Source: Odobenus rosmarus divergens (taxonomy: Eukaryota > Chordata > Mammalia > Carnivora > Odobenidae). From it: DNA of 64,000 nt. Made by a program: the position numbers and the translations under genes. The notes under the pieces were generated by a model. It was not told the DNA's origin and ran no database searches. It was given only the letters and a program-made list of their open reading frames with translations. The stretch lies in NCBI RefSeq assembly GCF_000321225.1, contig NW_004450477.1, positions 3,032,335-3,096,334 of the forward strand, read 5' to 3'. Below are positions 1 through 12,295 of this stretch, piece after piece; within the stretch, counting starts at the first letter, position 1, and every line of letters starts with the position of its first letter.

Positions 1-179
1 GTTAGAGCACATTTTGAGTAGCAAATCACATTCCTTATTGCTGATCCTCACTGTCCCAGTTTCCTTCCATGGCCAGAAGGGGGCAGAATCTGGAGCTCTG
101 ATTGCACTTGGGTGTGTGACTAAACGGGAAAGCTTATTACTTTAGACACACGCTTACCCATCATAGTGGTGTGAACTAG

Positions 180-1275
180 GCTATCCTTGAGGACGTTGTC
201 CAGAATGTACTCATCATCCCAAAAAGAAACCCCATACCTGTTAGCAGACACTTCCCATTTCTCCCTGCCCTGCATACTACATACCCCCAAAACCCTAATC
301 TAGTCTCTCTATGGATTTGCCTTTTCTAGACATTTCCTATAAATGGGACCGTACAACATGTGACTTTTGTGACTATTTGTCACTTAACACATTTTCAGGG
401 TTCATGTTTTAAGCATGTATCTACTTTGTTCCTTTTTGTGCTAATGTTCCATTGATAACACGACATTTTGTTTATCAGTTCATCACTGGATGGACTTTTG
501 GGTTATTTCCATTTTTTGGGCGGCTATGAATAATGCAGCTGTGAACATTTGTGTACAAGTTTCTGTGTGGACGTACACTTTCAATTTTCTTGGCTGTATA
601 TCTATGAGTAAAATTGCTGGTCATATGGTAACTTGATGTGTAGCTCTTTGAGGGACTGCCAGACTATTTTCCACAGAGGCTGTACCTTTTTATTTTCCTA
701 CCAGCAGTGTAATGAGGGTTCCAGTTTCTCTTCATCTGCCTCAGTGTTTATTATTGTCCTTGTTTAAAAATTATAGCCATCCCAGGGTGCCTGGGTGGCT
801 CAGTTGGTTAAGCGACTGCCTTCGGCTCAGGTCAGGATCCTGGGGTCTGGGGATCGAGTCCCACATCAGGCTCCCTGCTCAGCAAGGAGTCTGCTTCTCC
901 CTCTGACCCTCCCCCCTCTCATGTGCCCTCTCTCTCTCTCTCATTCTCTCTCTCAAATAAATAAAATCTTTAAAAAAAAATTATAGCCAGCCCAGTGGGT
1001 GTGAGGTGGTACACATTTTGGTCATGATTTGCATTTCCCCAGTGACTAATGATGTTGAGCCTCTTCCCATGTGCCTATTGGCCATTTTTCTATTTTTTTT
1101 TTTTTTTTTTGTGGAGAAATGTCTGTTCAGATCCTTCGCCCATTTTTAAATTGGGTTGTTTTGTTACTCTTGAGTTGTAAGAATTCTTTATTCTGGATAC
1201 TAGATCCTTATCAAATATAAATTTTAATATATTTTCCCAGTATTGTTCCACTTCTGACCTAACTGATCAGTCTTA
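180..1275 (-). mobile_element. Old L1 fragment, antisense, split by a SINE
   Basis: The + strand reads as the reverse complement of an L1 3' region. Recognisable L1 landmarks are the stretch around 480-540 (short of a target like ATGAATAATGC), the block near 600-700 (AAATTGCTGGTCATATGG) and 1060-1180 (GATGTTGAGCCTCTTCCCATG). Many substitutions and a T-run near 1091-1110 show it is old and non-functional. A Can-SINE is inserted at 786-975. Confidence 0.8.
786..975 (+). mobile_element. Can-SINE (tRNA-Lys-derived)
   Basis: Has the tRNA-like head with GTGCCTGGGTGGCTCAG, the GGATCGAGTCCCACATCAGG box-B region, a (TC)n tract and an AATAAATAAAATCTT tail with poly-A. It is flanked by an imperfect 20-bp target-site duplication at 766-785 and 976-995 (19 of 20 match). 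It lies inside an older antisense L1. This element type is diagnostic of Carnivora. Confidence 0.95.
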
Positions 1276-1299
1276 TTCACAGTGATATACATTTTTAAT

Positions 1300-1740
1300 C
1301 TTTCCTTTTTCCGCTTATAAAAATGATATGTACTTATTGAAAATATAAGTGTAAGAGGAAAAAAAAATCACCCATGATTTATTACTAACCACGGTTAACA
1401 TTTTGGTCCATTTTTTCTAGCCTTTTTTATATATATATAGGTGTATGTTCTTAACTATGGAGATAGTTGTCTATATACAGTGTTGTGTACTGAATCTTTA
1501 TTGGTAAATATGTTGGAGCCATTTTTTTATCACTAAATCTTCAAGAACTTAATTTTATTAGGAACACAATATTCTGTCTGTATGCATGTACCATAATACA
1601 TACAGCCAAACTCCTTTTTTTTTCAGATTTGGATTATTTCCAAACTTTTTGCAATTAGAAATACTGTTATGATGGGCAGCTTTTTTCATAAATTTTTTGT
1701 GCATGGCTAGAGTCTTTGGAGGGATGTTTCCCAGTTAAGA
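1300..1740 (-). mobile_element. Ancient LINE relic, antisense
   Basis: AT-rich text typical of degraded antisense LINE 3' sequence, including a TTTTCTAGCC...TATATATATA segment near 1420-1440 and a TTGGATTATTTCCAAAC-like segment near 1630. Whether it is L1 or another LINE cannot be settled by eye. Confidence 0.45.
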
Positions 1741-2605
1741 GGCTCCATTGTGATTTTACTGGGTAGAAGTGGAGAGACTGATGTGTAATTCACTATTTGC
1801 TATAAGTCATTGTTATAAAAAGTGACAGTTGAGGGACAGAACAGAATTACCTTTCTATGGAGGGATCAGAAGAAACTGAACCAGAGATACTTGTTATCAG
1901 AGCTTAAAGCTTCCCATCGCCCCACCGAGCAGGCCAACTCTTCGTGTCCCTGCTCTGGGCATCTTCTCCAGCTGAGCCTCAGTTTCCCCAGTTATCTGCT
2001 CTGCTTTTTGTGTTTCGTTACCACTGGCAAGTGGCATTGGGAAGCCAATGGATGGTGGAGGAGTGTATTCTTATGGCTCCTAAATGAGAGGTTAATGTAA
2101 GAATCCTAGAGACGGAGAAGGAAGGTGCTAAAGACAATTCACTTACATGAAGGTGGAAGGTGGATTTTTCCCAGTACAGATACCTTTTTACCTTAGCCCC
2201 TTCCCCCCAGTCAGACCTCCCATCTCTGAGACTCTCTGCTCAACCAGAGGGTTACATGAATACAGCTTTGGATTCTATGTAGTCAGTGTATATTGGAAGA
2301 CTGCACAATGCAGGTGAATTTCCCATTAGTGAGCCAACTGGGAGAGAATTTTGAGAAGTGGCCTGGATACCTACTCCAGGAAACTTCCTGTTTCAGGCTG
2401 TACCTTCCCTTCAGCCTGCCTGACTCTCAAGCTACCTCCCCATCTCCCTCTTCCCCTTTACATCAGCCTTTTCAAAAGTTGTTCTGTGTTCACCATCTTC
2501 CTTTTATCCAATTGCATTTGCTTCAAACCTTTAGTATCAAGGTCACATCACTCACAAATACAGCATCTGTGTGTTATTTAAAGAATAATAAAATAAATCC
2601 TTTAC

Positions 2606-3011
2606 CTGTTGTGATGGTTAATTTTAGGTGTCAACTTGACTGGGCCACAAGGTGCTCAGATAATTGGTCAAAAATTATTCTAAGTGTGTCTGTGAGGGGG
2701 TTTCTGGATGAAATGAAGATCTGAGTTGGGAGACTGAGTAAAGAAGATTGCCCTTGCAGTGTGGGCAGGCCTTATCCAATCTGTGGAAGGCCTGAGTAGA
2801 ACAAATTCTCTCTGCCTGATGGTAATGAGCTGGGACAGAGGTTGCCCACTACCTTTGAACTCCACCTGAGACTAACCCCCTTGGTTCTCAGGCCTTTGGA
2901 CTGCAAATCTTGGGTCTTGTTAGCCTCCACAATCATTAGAGCCAATTCTTTATAGTAAATCTCCATGCATATCCTATTTATTCAGTTTCTCTGGAGAATC
3001 CTGACTGATAA
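2606..3011. mobile_element. Unclassified ancient interspersed repeat
   Basis: Begins TGTGATGGTTAATTTTAGG, continues with GTCAACTTGACTGGGCCA and ends around TTTCTCTGGAGAATCCTGAC. I recognise this combination as a common mammalian interspersed repeat, but I cannot assign the family by eye. An LTR or DNA-element origin are both possible. No coding capacity is visible. Confidence 0.5.
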
Positions 3012-3823
3012 CCTCATGAATTTATGAATTAGGACATTACCAGGAACTCGGAAGTGTCCTTCATAGCCCTCCCTGGTGTCACCCCACTAATCCCCAGCAC
3101 TGTTCCTTTCTTTATACTTTTACCCGAAAATCACTTATTCTGTGAGCTAACACAAAGGATCAGATTATCAGATCAGTTGACAGATCAGAGATCTTGTTAT
3201 CTAGCTGTGCTAATCTAGTTATGCTAATAATCTCAAGAATACAGACTATGGAGGTGCAGAGGGAACAGGGAAGGGTCTGTCTTAGGTCTTTTTTTCATGC
3301 ATCAGACGTGTGCTCTCTGGCCCAGAAGAGGCGAGGTCTCCAGGTGGGGATCACAGGTCCCCTTGCCCAGTGAGTAGTATTCCATTATGAGACATCTCTA
3401 CTACATAGCTCAAAGAGTCATGGCTCACGAGCCCATACATCTACATTTATTTACTACAGGTAATCCTCAGCCAGGTGATCCCTAGCCAGTCCTATCCTGG
3501 TAAGGGCATTCCAGAAACAAGAGCTCTCATTTTAGCAAATATCATTAGGCTATTTATTAGGTGGTCTGGTTATTGGCATCCTTAACAAAAGATGAGAAAG
3601 AGTCACTTGCCTTTTTTCTTTCTCCAGAGGCATTGCTCTGTAAAAGGAGTGAAGAGGTCAAAGCCCAGCTATTTTAACTCCTTCCTCCTATTCTGTATCC
3701 CTAAACGACATACTGTTTAATTATGTCTGTTCTCAAACTTTTTATAAAGGGAAATATATCATTTGTACCCTTTTATAGTTTTCTCATTTGCTTATTTTTT
3801 TTTTTTTTAAACCTACCCATATC

Positions 3824-3955
3824 AGGGCACCTGGGTGGCTCAGTTGGTTAAGTGTTGGACTCTTAAATCTCAGCTCAGGTCATGATCTCAGGGTCGAGAG
3901 CCCAAGCCCTGTGCTGGGCTCCATGCTGGGCATGGAGCCTACTTAAAAAAACAAA
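3824..3955 (+). mobile_element. Can-SINE, short tail
   Basis: GGCACCTGGGTGGCTCAG head, TCAGGTCATGATCTCAGGG centre and GGAGCCTACTTAAAAAAAC end. The TC tract is missing. Flanked by the direct repeat AAACCTACCCAT (from 3809 and from about 3957), a target-site duplication. Confidence 0.9.
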
Positions 3956-4170
3956 AAACCTACCCATGTTACTGTGTGGCATTCTTGTTTATTCATTTTC
4001 ACTGCTGGTGAATGTATGACTATTTACCCGCTGTTCTGGTAATGGATGTTGGTTGGTTTGTGGTATCATTGCCGTGACAAACAGTGTTGCCATGAGTGTT
4101 CTTGTACTTTCCTTTTTGTGTGTATATGCAATACTTTTTTCTGTTTAAGTATCAGTTTTATTCTTGCTTT

Positions 4171-4352
4171 TTTTTTTTTTAAAGATTTTATTTATTTATT
4201 TGAGAGAGAGAGCCCAAGAGGGGGTAGGGTCAGAGGGAGAAGCAGACTCCCTGCTGAGCAGGAAGCCCGATGTGGGACTTGATCCCGGGACTCCAGGATC
4301 ATGACCTGAGCCAAAGGCAGTCGCTTAACCAACTGAGCCACCCAGGCACCCC
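4171..4352 (-). mobile_element. Can-SINE, antisense
   Basis: Starts with a T-run and AAAGATTTTATTTATTTATT, the reverse complement of the tail. It ends with GAGCCACCCAGGCACCCC, the reverse complement of the head. A short CTTGCTTT direct repeat flanks it. Confidence 0.93.
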
Positions 4353-4784
4353 ACTTGCTTTATAAAAATATTTAGAAATTTGTCTCCTCTCTGATGATTT
4401 GATAGAATTCCCCTAGGGAATTGTGTGGGCCTGTGTGAGGAGAAGGAGTGACAGAGAGAGAGTGTGTGTGTGCATGCATGTGCAGAGGGCAGGAGGAAAT
4501 CTTCGGTAACTCTTTACTGGGATCAATTTTGCTAAATTATATTTTACCAGGAAATCATTAATTTCTTTTGGAATTTAATTGGATTAGCAAAGAGATGTAT
4601 AAATAATCTCCTATGAATGTTTTTGATTTCCTCTGTTTCAGTAGATCTTTTCCCTTTGATAGTTCATAATTTTTGTTTGTAATTCTAGATGAGCAAGTAG
4701 TTTGTCTATTTTGCTGGGGTTTTTTAAATAATAATTTTGACTTATGTATGATTTGCACTGCTTTTCTGTTTGTAACTCAATACT

Positions 4785-4986
4785 TTTTAAAGATTTATTT
4801 ATTTGTTTTGAATGAGTGAGAGAGAATGCAGGGAGGAGAGGCAGAGGGAGAAAGAGAATCTCAAGAGGACTCCCCACTGAATGTGGCCTGGAGCCTGACA
4901 CAGGGCTCAATCTCACAACCCTGAGATCACAATCTGAGCCAAAATCAAGAGTCAGACGCTCAACCTACTGAGCTACCCAGGTGCCC
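4785..4986 (-). mobile_element. Can-SINE, antisense
   Basis: Reverse-complement SINE with TTTTTAAAGATTTATTTATT at one end and GAGCTACCCAGGTGCCCC at the other. Flanked by the target-site duplication CTCAATACT at 4776-4784 and 4987-4995. It sits at the boundary between an older L1 and the 3' end of a younger antisense L1. Confidence 0.93.
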
Positions 4987-5480
4987 CTCAATACTTGTTT
5001 TTAAAATTGAGGTATAGTTGACATACAATATCCTATTAGGTGTACATCATAATGATTCAATAGTTTTATACATTATGAAATGATTCCAGGATAAGTCTAA
5101 TTATCTGTCACTGTACAAAGTTATTACAATATTATTGGCCATATTCCCTATGCTGTACATTACATCTCCATGACTTTTTTTATTTTATAACTGGAAGTTT
5201 GTACCTCTTAATCCCATCCCCTTCATCTATTTCCCCTGCCCTCTGAGCCCATCCCTACTCTGGTAACACCTTGTTTCTTGTATCGATGTGTCTGTTTTGT
5301 TGGTTTGTTTTGTTTTTTACATTCCACATATAAGTGAAATAATATGGTATTTGTCTTTCTCTATTGGACTTATTTCACTTAGCATTTTAACCTCTCGGTC
5401 CATCCATGTTGTTGCAAATGGCAAGATTTCATTCTGTTTTATGGTCGAGTAATATTCCAGCGTGTATATATACCACATCT

Positions 5481-7607
5481 TCATTCATCTGTCAGTGGAC
5501 ACTCAGGTTGCTTCCATATCTTGGCTGTTATAAATAAAATGCAATAAACACAGGGGTGCTTATGCCTCTTTTGAATTGGTGTTTTCATTTTCTTTGGAGA
5601 AATACCCGGACATGGGATTGCTGGGTCATATGCTAGTTTTATTTTTAAATTTTTGAGGAATCTCTGTACTGTTTTCCAGAGTGCACCCATTTACATTCCC
5701 ACCAACAGTGCACAAAGGTTCCCGTTTCCCCACATCCTCACCAACACATGTTATTTCTTGTCTTTTTGATAACAGCTGATCCTGACCAGTGTAAGGTGAT
5801 ATCTCACTGTGGTTTTGATGTGTTTCCCTGATGATTTGTGATGTTGAGCATTTTTCATGTGTCTGCTCGCCATCTGTATGTTTTCTTTGGAAAAATGTCT
5901 AAGTCCTCTGCTCATTTTTTAATTGGGTTGTTTGGGAAGTTTTGGAGTTTCTTTATATATTTTGGATATTAACCCCTTAATGGATATATGATTTGCACAT
6001 ATCTTCTCTCATTCAGTAGGTTGCCATTTTTTTTTTGCTTTGTTGGTGGTTTCCTTCACTGTACAAAAAGCTTTTTAGTTTGATGTCATCCTGTTTGTTT
6101 ATGTTTGCTTTCGTTAACCTTGCCTGAGGAGACTGGTCCAAAAAGATACTGCTGAGGTTGATGTCAAAGAAGTTATTGTGTGTTTTCTTCTAAGAATTTT
6201 GTGGTTTCGGGTTTTATATTCAAGTTTTTACTCCATTTTGAATTTATTTTTGTGTATGGTAGTAGAAGGTGGTCCGGTTTCATTTTTTTTGCATGTAGCT
6301 CTCCCGTTTTCCCATCACCATTTATTGAGGAGCCTGTCTTTTCTCCATTGTATATTCTTGCCTCCTTTGTCAGAGATTTATTGGCCACGTAGGCATGGGT
6401 TTATTTCTATTCTATTGATCTATGTATCTGTGTTTGTGACAGTATCATACTGTTTTGATTACTGTAGCTTTGTAGTATAGTCTGAATCAGGGAGCATGAT
6501 AACTCCAGCTTTGTTTTTCTTTCTCAAGATTGCTTTGGTTATTTGGGGTCTTCTGTGGTTCCGTACAAATTTTAGGATTATTAGTTCAACTTTGGTGAAA
6601 ATGCCATTGGTATTTTGATGGAGATTGCATTGAATCTGTAGATTACTTTGGGTAGTAGGGACATTTTAACAGTATTCTTTCAGTCCAGTAGCATGGTATA
6701 TCTTTCCATTTATTTGTGTCATCTTCAATTTCTTTCATCAGTGTTTTATAATTTTTAGAACATAGGTTTTTCACCTCATTGGTTAAATTTAATCCTAGGT
6801 ATTTTTTTGGATGCAATTGTAAATGGGGTTGTTATCTAATTTTTCTTTCTGATAGCTCATTATTAGTAGATAGAAACATAACCAATTGCTGTATGCTAAT
6901 TTTATATGCTGTAACTTTACTGAATTCATTTATTAGTTCTAATCTTTTTTTTTTTTAGTGGAGTCTTGAGGGCTTTATATAGTATCATGTCACCTATAAA
7001 TAGTGATACTTTTACTTCTTCCTTTCCAATTTGGATGCCTTTTATTTCTTTTACTTGCCTAATTGCTGTGGCTAGGACTCCAAATATTATATTAATTAAA
7101 AGTGATGAGAGTTGGCATCCTTGTCTATTCCTGATCTTAGAGGAAAAGTTTTCAGTTTTCACCATTGAGTGTGATGTTAGCTTTGGGTTTGTCATGTATG
7201 GCCTTTATTATGTTGAGGTATTTCCTTCTATACCCACCTTTTTGAGAGTTTTCACCATAAATGGATATTGAATTTTGTCACATGCTTTTGCTGTACCTGT
7301 TGAGATGATCATATGATTTTTATCCTTTGTTAATGTGATGTATGATGTTGATTGATTTGTGGATGTTAAACCATCCTTGCTTTCCTGGAATAAATCCCCC
7401 TTGATGATGGTGTATGATTTTTTTAATGTATTGTTGAATTTGGTTTGCTAATATTTTGTTGAGGATTTTTGCAGCAATGTTCATTGGGGATATTAGCCTG
7501 TAGTGTGTGTGTGTGTGTGTGTGTGTGTTGTCATCGTCTTTATCTGGTTTTGGCATCAGGGTAATGCTGGCCTCAAAATGAGTTTGGAGGCGTTCCTTCC
7601 TCTTCAA
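5481..7607 (-). pseudogene. L1 ORF2 (reverse transcriptase) pseudogene fragment
   Basis: Minus-strand frames give recognisable ORF2 pieces. These are a reverse-transcriptase part with [10 protein letters not shown] and IHHINKG (7320-7607), a palm part with [17 protein letters not shown] (6926-7195) and the C-terminus with [12 protein letters not shown]...DPAIP (5481-5690). The pieces are in different frames separated by stops, so the gene is dead. At about 6985-7000 the catalytic FADD-type motif reads FIGD, having lost one of the two metal-binding aspartates. A TG microsatellite lies inside the RT region. This is a transposon remnant with no host function evident. Confidence 0.85.
7503..7529. 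repeat. (TG)n microsatellite
   Basis: About 13 uninterrupted TG units inside the antisense L1 ORF2 fragment. Likely length-polymorphic. Confidence 0.95.
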
Positions 7608-7610
7608 TTT

Positions 7611-7840
7611 TTTATCTTTATAATTTTCTTCTTTAACTTTCAGTTTACTTTGTTATTCTTTTTCTAGTCTTTTGAGTTGGTTATTTAATTCATTTCTCTA
7701 CTTTTTTAACCATCCTCATGTTCCTAGACTATAACCCGCTTGGTGATGATGTATTCTTTCTTAAAATATGTTGTTGGAATTCTGTTTATTACTAACTTAT
7801 TTAGGATTTGTACAAAAGTATTCTTAAGTGTAAGATTGGC
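7611..7840 (-). mobile_element. Older L1 fragment, antisense
   Basis: Resembles the reverse complement of an older L1 ORF2 segment (TATAACCCGCTTGGTGATGA at 7730-7749, then AAATATGTTGTTGGAATTC). Probably the continuation of the fragments at 3690-4784, interrupted by the younger L1. Confidence 0.55.
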
Positions 7841-8727
7841 TTCCCCCTCATCCTCCCTCCACCTCTTCTCTTCCTCTTCTTCTTTTTGTATGCCATCTTT
7901 ATCAGCTTGGGCATCACTGTTTTGCTAGCATTTTGAAAGAATGATGCTAGTGTTCATGAGATGACTCTTGTGTGTTGCTTCTGTGTTTCTGGTGGCTAAG
8001 TGTACCAATGGCTCCAGGATATCTCTCTGATCATTCCTCCTCAGTGTCCTCCCCTGGATCATTTTCTGACCTCCCTTTCAGTGTTGGGTTTCCTTACCAG
8101 ACCTCCTATCTCAGTCTGTGTGGCCTGTTCTGATTTACCCAGTGAGTTCAGCAGCTTTTGAGCCTGGTGGCTGATATTTGACCTTGAGCTTTTGCCAAGG
8201 CCCATGGCTGCCTATTTCTCTGCCTGCTTCTCTTCTTGTGTTACATTCATTCTTGGGGGCCTATTATATATCATATACTTTGCTGGGGCTAAAAATACAT
8301 AGAGAAGTTTTGTCTCCATCCAAGGAACTTTAAAACTGTAGTCTATGACAAGCAAGTACCTGATTCCTCCAGCAACTAAATGTAATAGTACAGAGGGACA
8401 AAAATGGTGCCTGGGACACTCTATATTGGGCATAGCTACTTGGAAGCTGCACATAACATGTAACCAGCCCTAACTGAACTTTATTTTTCTCCCATGAAGA
8501 AAATAAAAATCCTGTATTATCTGTTCATTTCTCCATTTCTATAAGCAGTAGAGTCTCCCATGTTACAAACCTGGAACTATCCTAGACTCTTTTTTTTTTC
8601 CCCCCTCTGGCCGTCCCTTCCCCCCCATTTAGAAATCTGATAGCTGACAACCTAGCTCTGGTCCTGTTGTTTCTTACCTGGATTATTGTAGTATCTTCTC
8701 ATTAATTTGTTCTTCTTTGAATCTGTT

Positions 8728-9110
8728 TGTTCAGCACAACTTTATTGAGCACCTACTATGTTCCAGGCACTATTCCAGACCCCAGGACATAGCAGTGATC
8801 TAGACAGACAAGGTCATTGCCTTCAAGGAGTGCACACTCTAATGGGGTGCAGACAGTGGCCAAGTTCATGAATAAGCTGAGAATCTGAAGCTCCAAACAG
8901 GTTTATGAGGAGAGACAGGATGGAGCAGGGGTGAGAAAGTGAGGGCGGGTGCAGGAAAGACCCTTCTGAGAAGATGACTTAAAGAAAGACAGTGATGGAG
9001 GGCAAAGCGGTGGAGGAGCTCTGGCTTGACGGGTGTGAAGGGTCGAAAAGAGGTGCGTATGACTGGAGGGATAGGGTCTAGGAGAGCAGCATGATCTGAG
9101 CCTGGAGAGG
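8728..9110 (-). mobile_element. L2 fragment, antisense
   Basis: TTTATTGAGCACCTACTATG at 8740 is the reverse complement of the classic L2 3' end (CATAGTAGGTGCTCAATAAA). The following purine-rich text with GAGTGCACACTCTAATGGGG also fits L2. Confidence 0.7.
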
Positions 9111-9179
9111 TTGGCATCCTGCAGGGGCTACACCCCATGGAGGCCTCTCTCTTTTCTCGCCCTGCCTAACTCCCAGCAA

Positions 9180-9800
9180 CTGAAAAAAAGAACCCTCCTG
9201 AAAGTCAGATCTGACTACGCCATTCTTCCATTTAAGAGAACAAACTCGAGTAAGCAAATGAGTGAATGAATACATGAAAAACCTTTTCTGTGGCCAGCAG
9301 GATGAAGCCCAAACACCTTGAGTTGGTACAGGGACCTACCCGGTTTGTGCCCTTTATGCTCCTGTGGCGTTGTCTCTGGCCACTCCTACGATGTCTCTGA
9401 AGTTCTCTCCTGTCTCTGGAACATGGAAGGCAGATCTTTGTGGAGGTGGGCAGGGGTTTTCTTTTACTCTCTCTTCTTTGCCTAGAATTCTTCTTCCTGT
9501 TCTCAAGGTTGGCAAATTCCTACTCTTGTAGGAGTCACCATAAATGTCCCTCTATCCACAAGGCCTTCATGACAAGATAAAAGGAGTTCCTGCTGCTTGT
9601 CCCCTGCTCTTTGCTCACAACTTATGAAAGAGAACTTGCTATGACCATACGTTGGACTGAGCAGTCCTCAGGACGTACTTGTCTATCTGGCTTCCTTTGA
9701 GCTGCTACTCTGAGTCATGTCTCATTTCTCTCTTTGGCCCCAGGGCCCAGCAGTGTGCCTGTCAAGAGTAGACATTCAGTAAGTGCTCGAATGGTCTCTC
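9180..9800 (+). mobile_element. L2 fragment, sense
   Basis: Resembles L2 in sense: CTGGCCACTCCTACGATGTC, TTGCCTAGAATTCTTCTTCC, CCACAAGGCCTTCATGAC, and a 3' end at about 9750-9790 reading AGTAGACATTCAGTAAGTGC. Diverged and non-coding. Confidence 0.65.
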
Positions 9801-10534
9801 TTAAATATCACTTGTTTTATGACTGTATTTGCCAGATGCCAGGTTGAAGGAAGGGCATGATTTAATCAGAATGCAGCTATTTTAAAGGAAAGATGCCTTG
9901 AGTATTATCTTAAGGTGACAACTTGATACTTGAGATACTGGGCAGAGTCAAGGTTTTTATTACTTTCTGAAAGTGAATGTTTTGAAAAATATTTACTGCC
10001 ACAGGACAACTAAGTTCAGTATATGCAGGGGCAGCAAGGAGACCTGTAAGCAGAGCCAGGCTTTTCCTCACAAAAGACTACAAATGCTTTCAAATAATTG
10101 CAGAAAACTTGGTTGGCCTTCTAGAATTCTTCCTAAAAGTAGAGGATATCTGGTGACCACATGTCCTGGACTTTTTGGGGACAGGCCCAACTCAATGTAA
10201 TTTAATTCCATTTCAGAGAAGTGATTTAATTCCTGTTTAATTAAATTCATTTTAATTTTTATAGCTTCATATGAGTTTTCAAATCCATAAATTCACAAAT
10301 CAGAATACGAAATCTTTTATCAGATTATATGTTCTAATTTTTTATTCTAAAAATGTGGTCCTGGTAATGGAAAAGCGTATTAAGGCTGAAGACTTTGGGG
10401 GTGAGAGTGTGATAACATGATTTATTTTAAGAAATATATATTTGGTCATTATCCTTATTTCTGGCTCACAGCTCCCCAAACCCTTGAAATTTCCTAAATG
10501 TTGAGAGTGATAAAGGTATATTTTGTTATGTTAG

Positions 10535-11200
10535 TGAGGTGACTTTTGGAAAGCACTAAGGATGGGGACTGATTGCCAAAGGAGGACCAACTATGTGATT
10601 AAGTGGTTGGAATTTTCAGTCCCAATCCCTGACCTCCTGGGATTGGAGGGGCTGGGGGTTGGATCAGCCAGTGGCCAATGACTTAGTCAATCATGACTAC
10701 ATTATAAAAACCCAAGAGGACAGCTCTTTGGTCCTTTATGGAGAGCTTCCACTCTCAGGGAAGCAGCATGCTCCTACATTCCACCAAGTTCCATGAGGAC
10801 AGAAGCTCCTTTGTTTGGGAACTTGCCCTATGTATCTCTTAATCTGGCTGTTGATTTATATGTTTTATCCTATCATTTAATAACCTGGTCAATGTAAGTA
10901 AGTGTTTCCCTGAGTTCTGTGAACCACTCCAGCAATTTCATTGAACCTAAGGAGGAGGCTGATGGAACCTCCAGTCTGGTTGGTCAGAAGCACAGGTAAC
11001 AGCCTGGAGCTTGTGACTGGCATCTGAATTGGGGTGGGAGGCAGTGGGGGGCAGTCTTGTAAAACTGAACTCGTAACTTAGAGTCTTTTATGCTAGCTCT
11101 GGGGAGATAGTGTCAGAACTGAGTTGAACTGAGTTTAATTCTTAGACACCCTGCTTGTGTCCAAGAATTGCTTGACCCCCCAGTGTTGGAATTGGGTCCA
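10535..11200 (+). mobile_element. LTR-like retroelement relic
   Basis: Contains a promoter-like ACATTATAAAAACCCAAGAGG at about 10700, then TCTCTTAATCTGGCTGTTGA and GTTTCCCTGAGTTCTGTGA. This order is familiar from a dispersed mammalian LTR-type repeat. I cannot fix the family or exact ends by eye, and there is no internal viral coding sequence. Confidence 0.45.
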
Positions 11201-11289
11201 GAGTCCCTAAAAGAGAGAGGTAGCTATTAATGTTAAGAATAATTAACTAATACGTCCAATCTCTTAAAGTCCTTTCATGTCATAGGTGA

Positions 11290-11760
11290 TTTTTAAAATG
11301 TATATCAGTTACTCTTGCTGCATAGTAAGTAAGCCAAGAACAGTGGGCTAACACAGCAATTTTGCTCATGATTCTGTGGGTCAGACATTTAGGCCTGGTT
11401 TAGCTGAGAGTTTCATGCAGCTGCAGTTATCTGGTGGCTTGACTGGGGCTGCATGGTCTAAGATGGCCTCATTCACTTGGTTCGGCATTGGGTGCTGTCT
11501 CTTGGCTGGGCTCTGTGTCTTCAGCAGGCTAGCCTGCACTTCTTCACATGGTGGTAGCGTTTCCAGAAGGGCCAATCCCAATGTACAAACATTTTGCAAG
11601 CCTTGTTTGCAGCATGTTTGCTGATGTCCCATTGACCAAAGCAAGTCCCATAGAAAATGGGCTCAATGTAGGAGGGGGCTACACAAGAGTGAGGAAACAG
11701 GGAGGCATGGTTCTCTGGGAGCCTAGCCCTGTGACCATCTCCTACAAGCTGCCATTGGTA
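11290..11760. mobile_element. Unclassified ancient interspersed repeat
   Basis: Includes ATCAGTTACTCTTGCTGC and CATGATTCTGTGGGTCAG, followed by TGGCTTGACTGGGGCTG. This resembles a very common old mammalian repeat whose family I cannot assign from sequence alone. Open frames on both strands here are short and chance-like. Confidence 0.4.
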
Positions 11761-11989
11761 TAGTTGCTTCTTGAAATGGTACTAGCACAAGCACTGACTT
11801 CACCTAAAAGCTGAACCAAGGTGGATGGGTGTGGATGTGTATGTATAAGATTAAAAAGAAGGTATGAGATAACAATATGGAGAAAGATTGTATTTAGTAT
11901 GTAAAGATGGCTGCCTGTCACAATGTTAGTAGTAATATAATGATATAAACTTGAAGAAATGTGGTAGCTTTTGACTTCCATCAAAAATG

Positions 11990-12295
11990 TTCACATTGTT
12001 GGATATTTGATGATACTAAGAAACTATTTTAAGTGGAACAGTGGTATGGTGGTTATGGTTTTTAAAAATCCTTATCTTTTAGGGATATATACTAAAATAT
12101 TTACAGATGTAATGATATGATCTGGGATTTACTTCAAAGTCTGGGGTTGGGGGCGGGGAGTGGAGTATAAATAACACAAGACTGGATGGTGTTGGTACTT
12201 GTTGGACTATCAGGGATAATAAACACATCACAGTCTGCACACTTTCATACCTTGTGTATGTTTGAAAATTTCCATAATAAAAAAAGCTTGAAGAG
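11990..12295 (+). mobile_element. L1 3' end, sense
   Basis: Ends with TTGAAAATTTCCATAATAAA and A-rich sequence at 12262-12288, the typical terminal motif of old L1 3'UTRs. It is preceded by GGGATTTACTTCAAAGTCTGG. Confidence 0.7.

Larger units (their letters stand above)
3690..4784 (-). mobile_element. Old L1 fragments, antisense, split by two SINEs
   Basis: Degraded antisense L1 sequence surrounds two Can-SINEs (3824-3955 and 4171-4352). Text near 4550-4780 resembles the reverse complement of L1 ORF2 (TTCTTTTGGAATTTAATTGG, then TCCTCTGTTTCAGTAGATC). The fragments probably belong to the same older L1 that continues after the younger L1 at 4997-7610. Confidence 0.55.
4997..7610 (-). mobile_element. 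L1 3' half, antisense (3'UTR plus ORF2 part)
   Basis: On the minus strand this runs from within ORF2 (near 7610) to the L1 3'UTR (near 5000, where the + strand reads TTGAGGTATAGTTGACATAC). It is 5'-truncated, lacking ORF1 and the 5'UTR. It is less degraded than the L1 pieces on both sides and seems to be inserted into an older antisense L1 that continues at 7611-7840. Confidence 0.85.
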
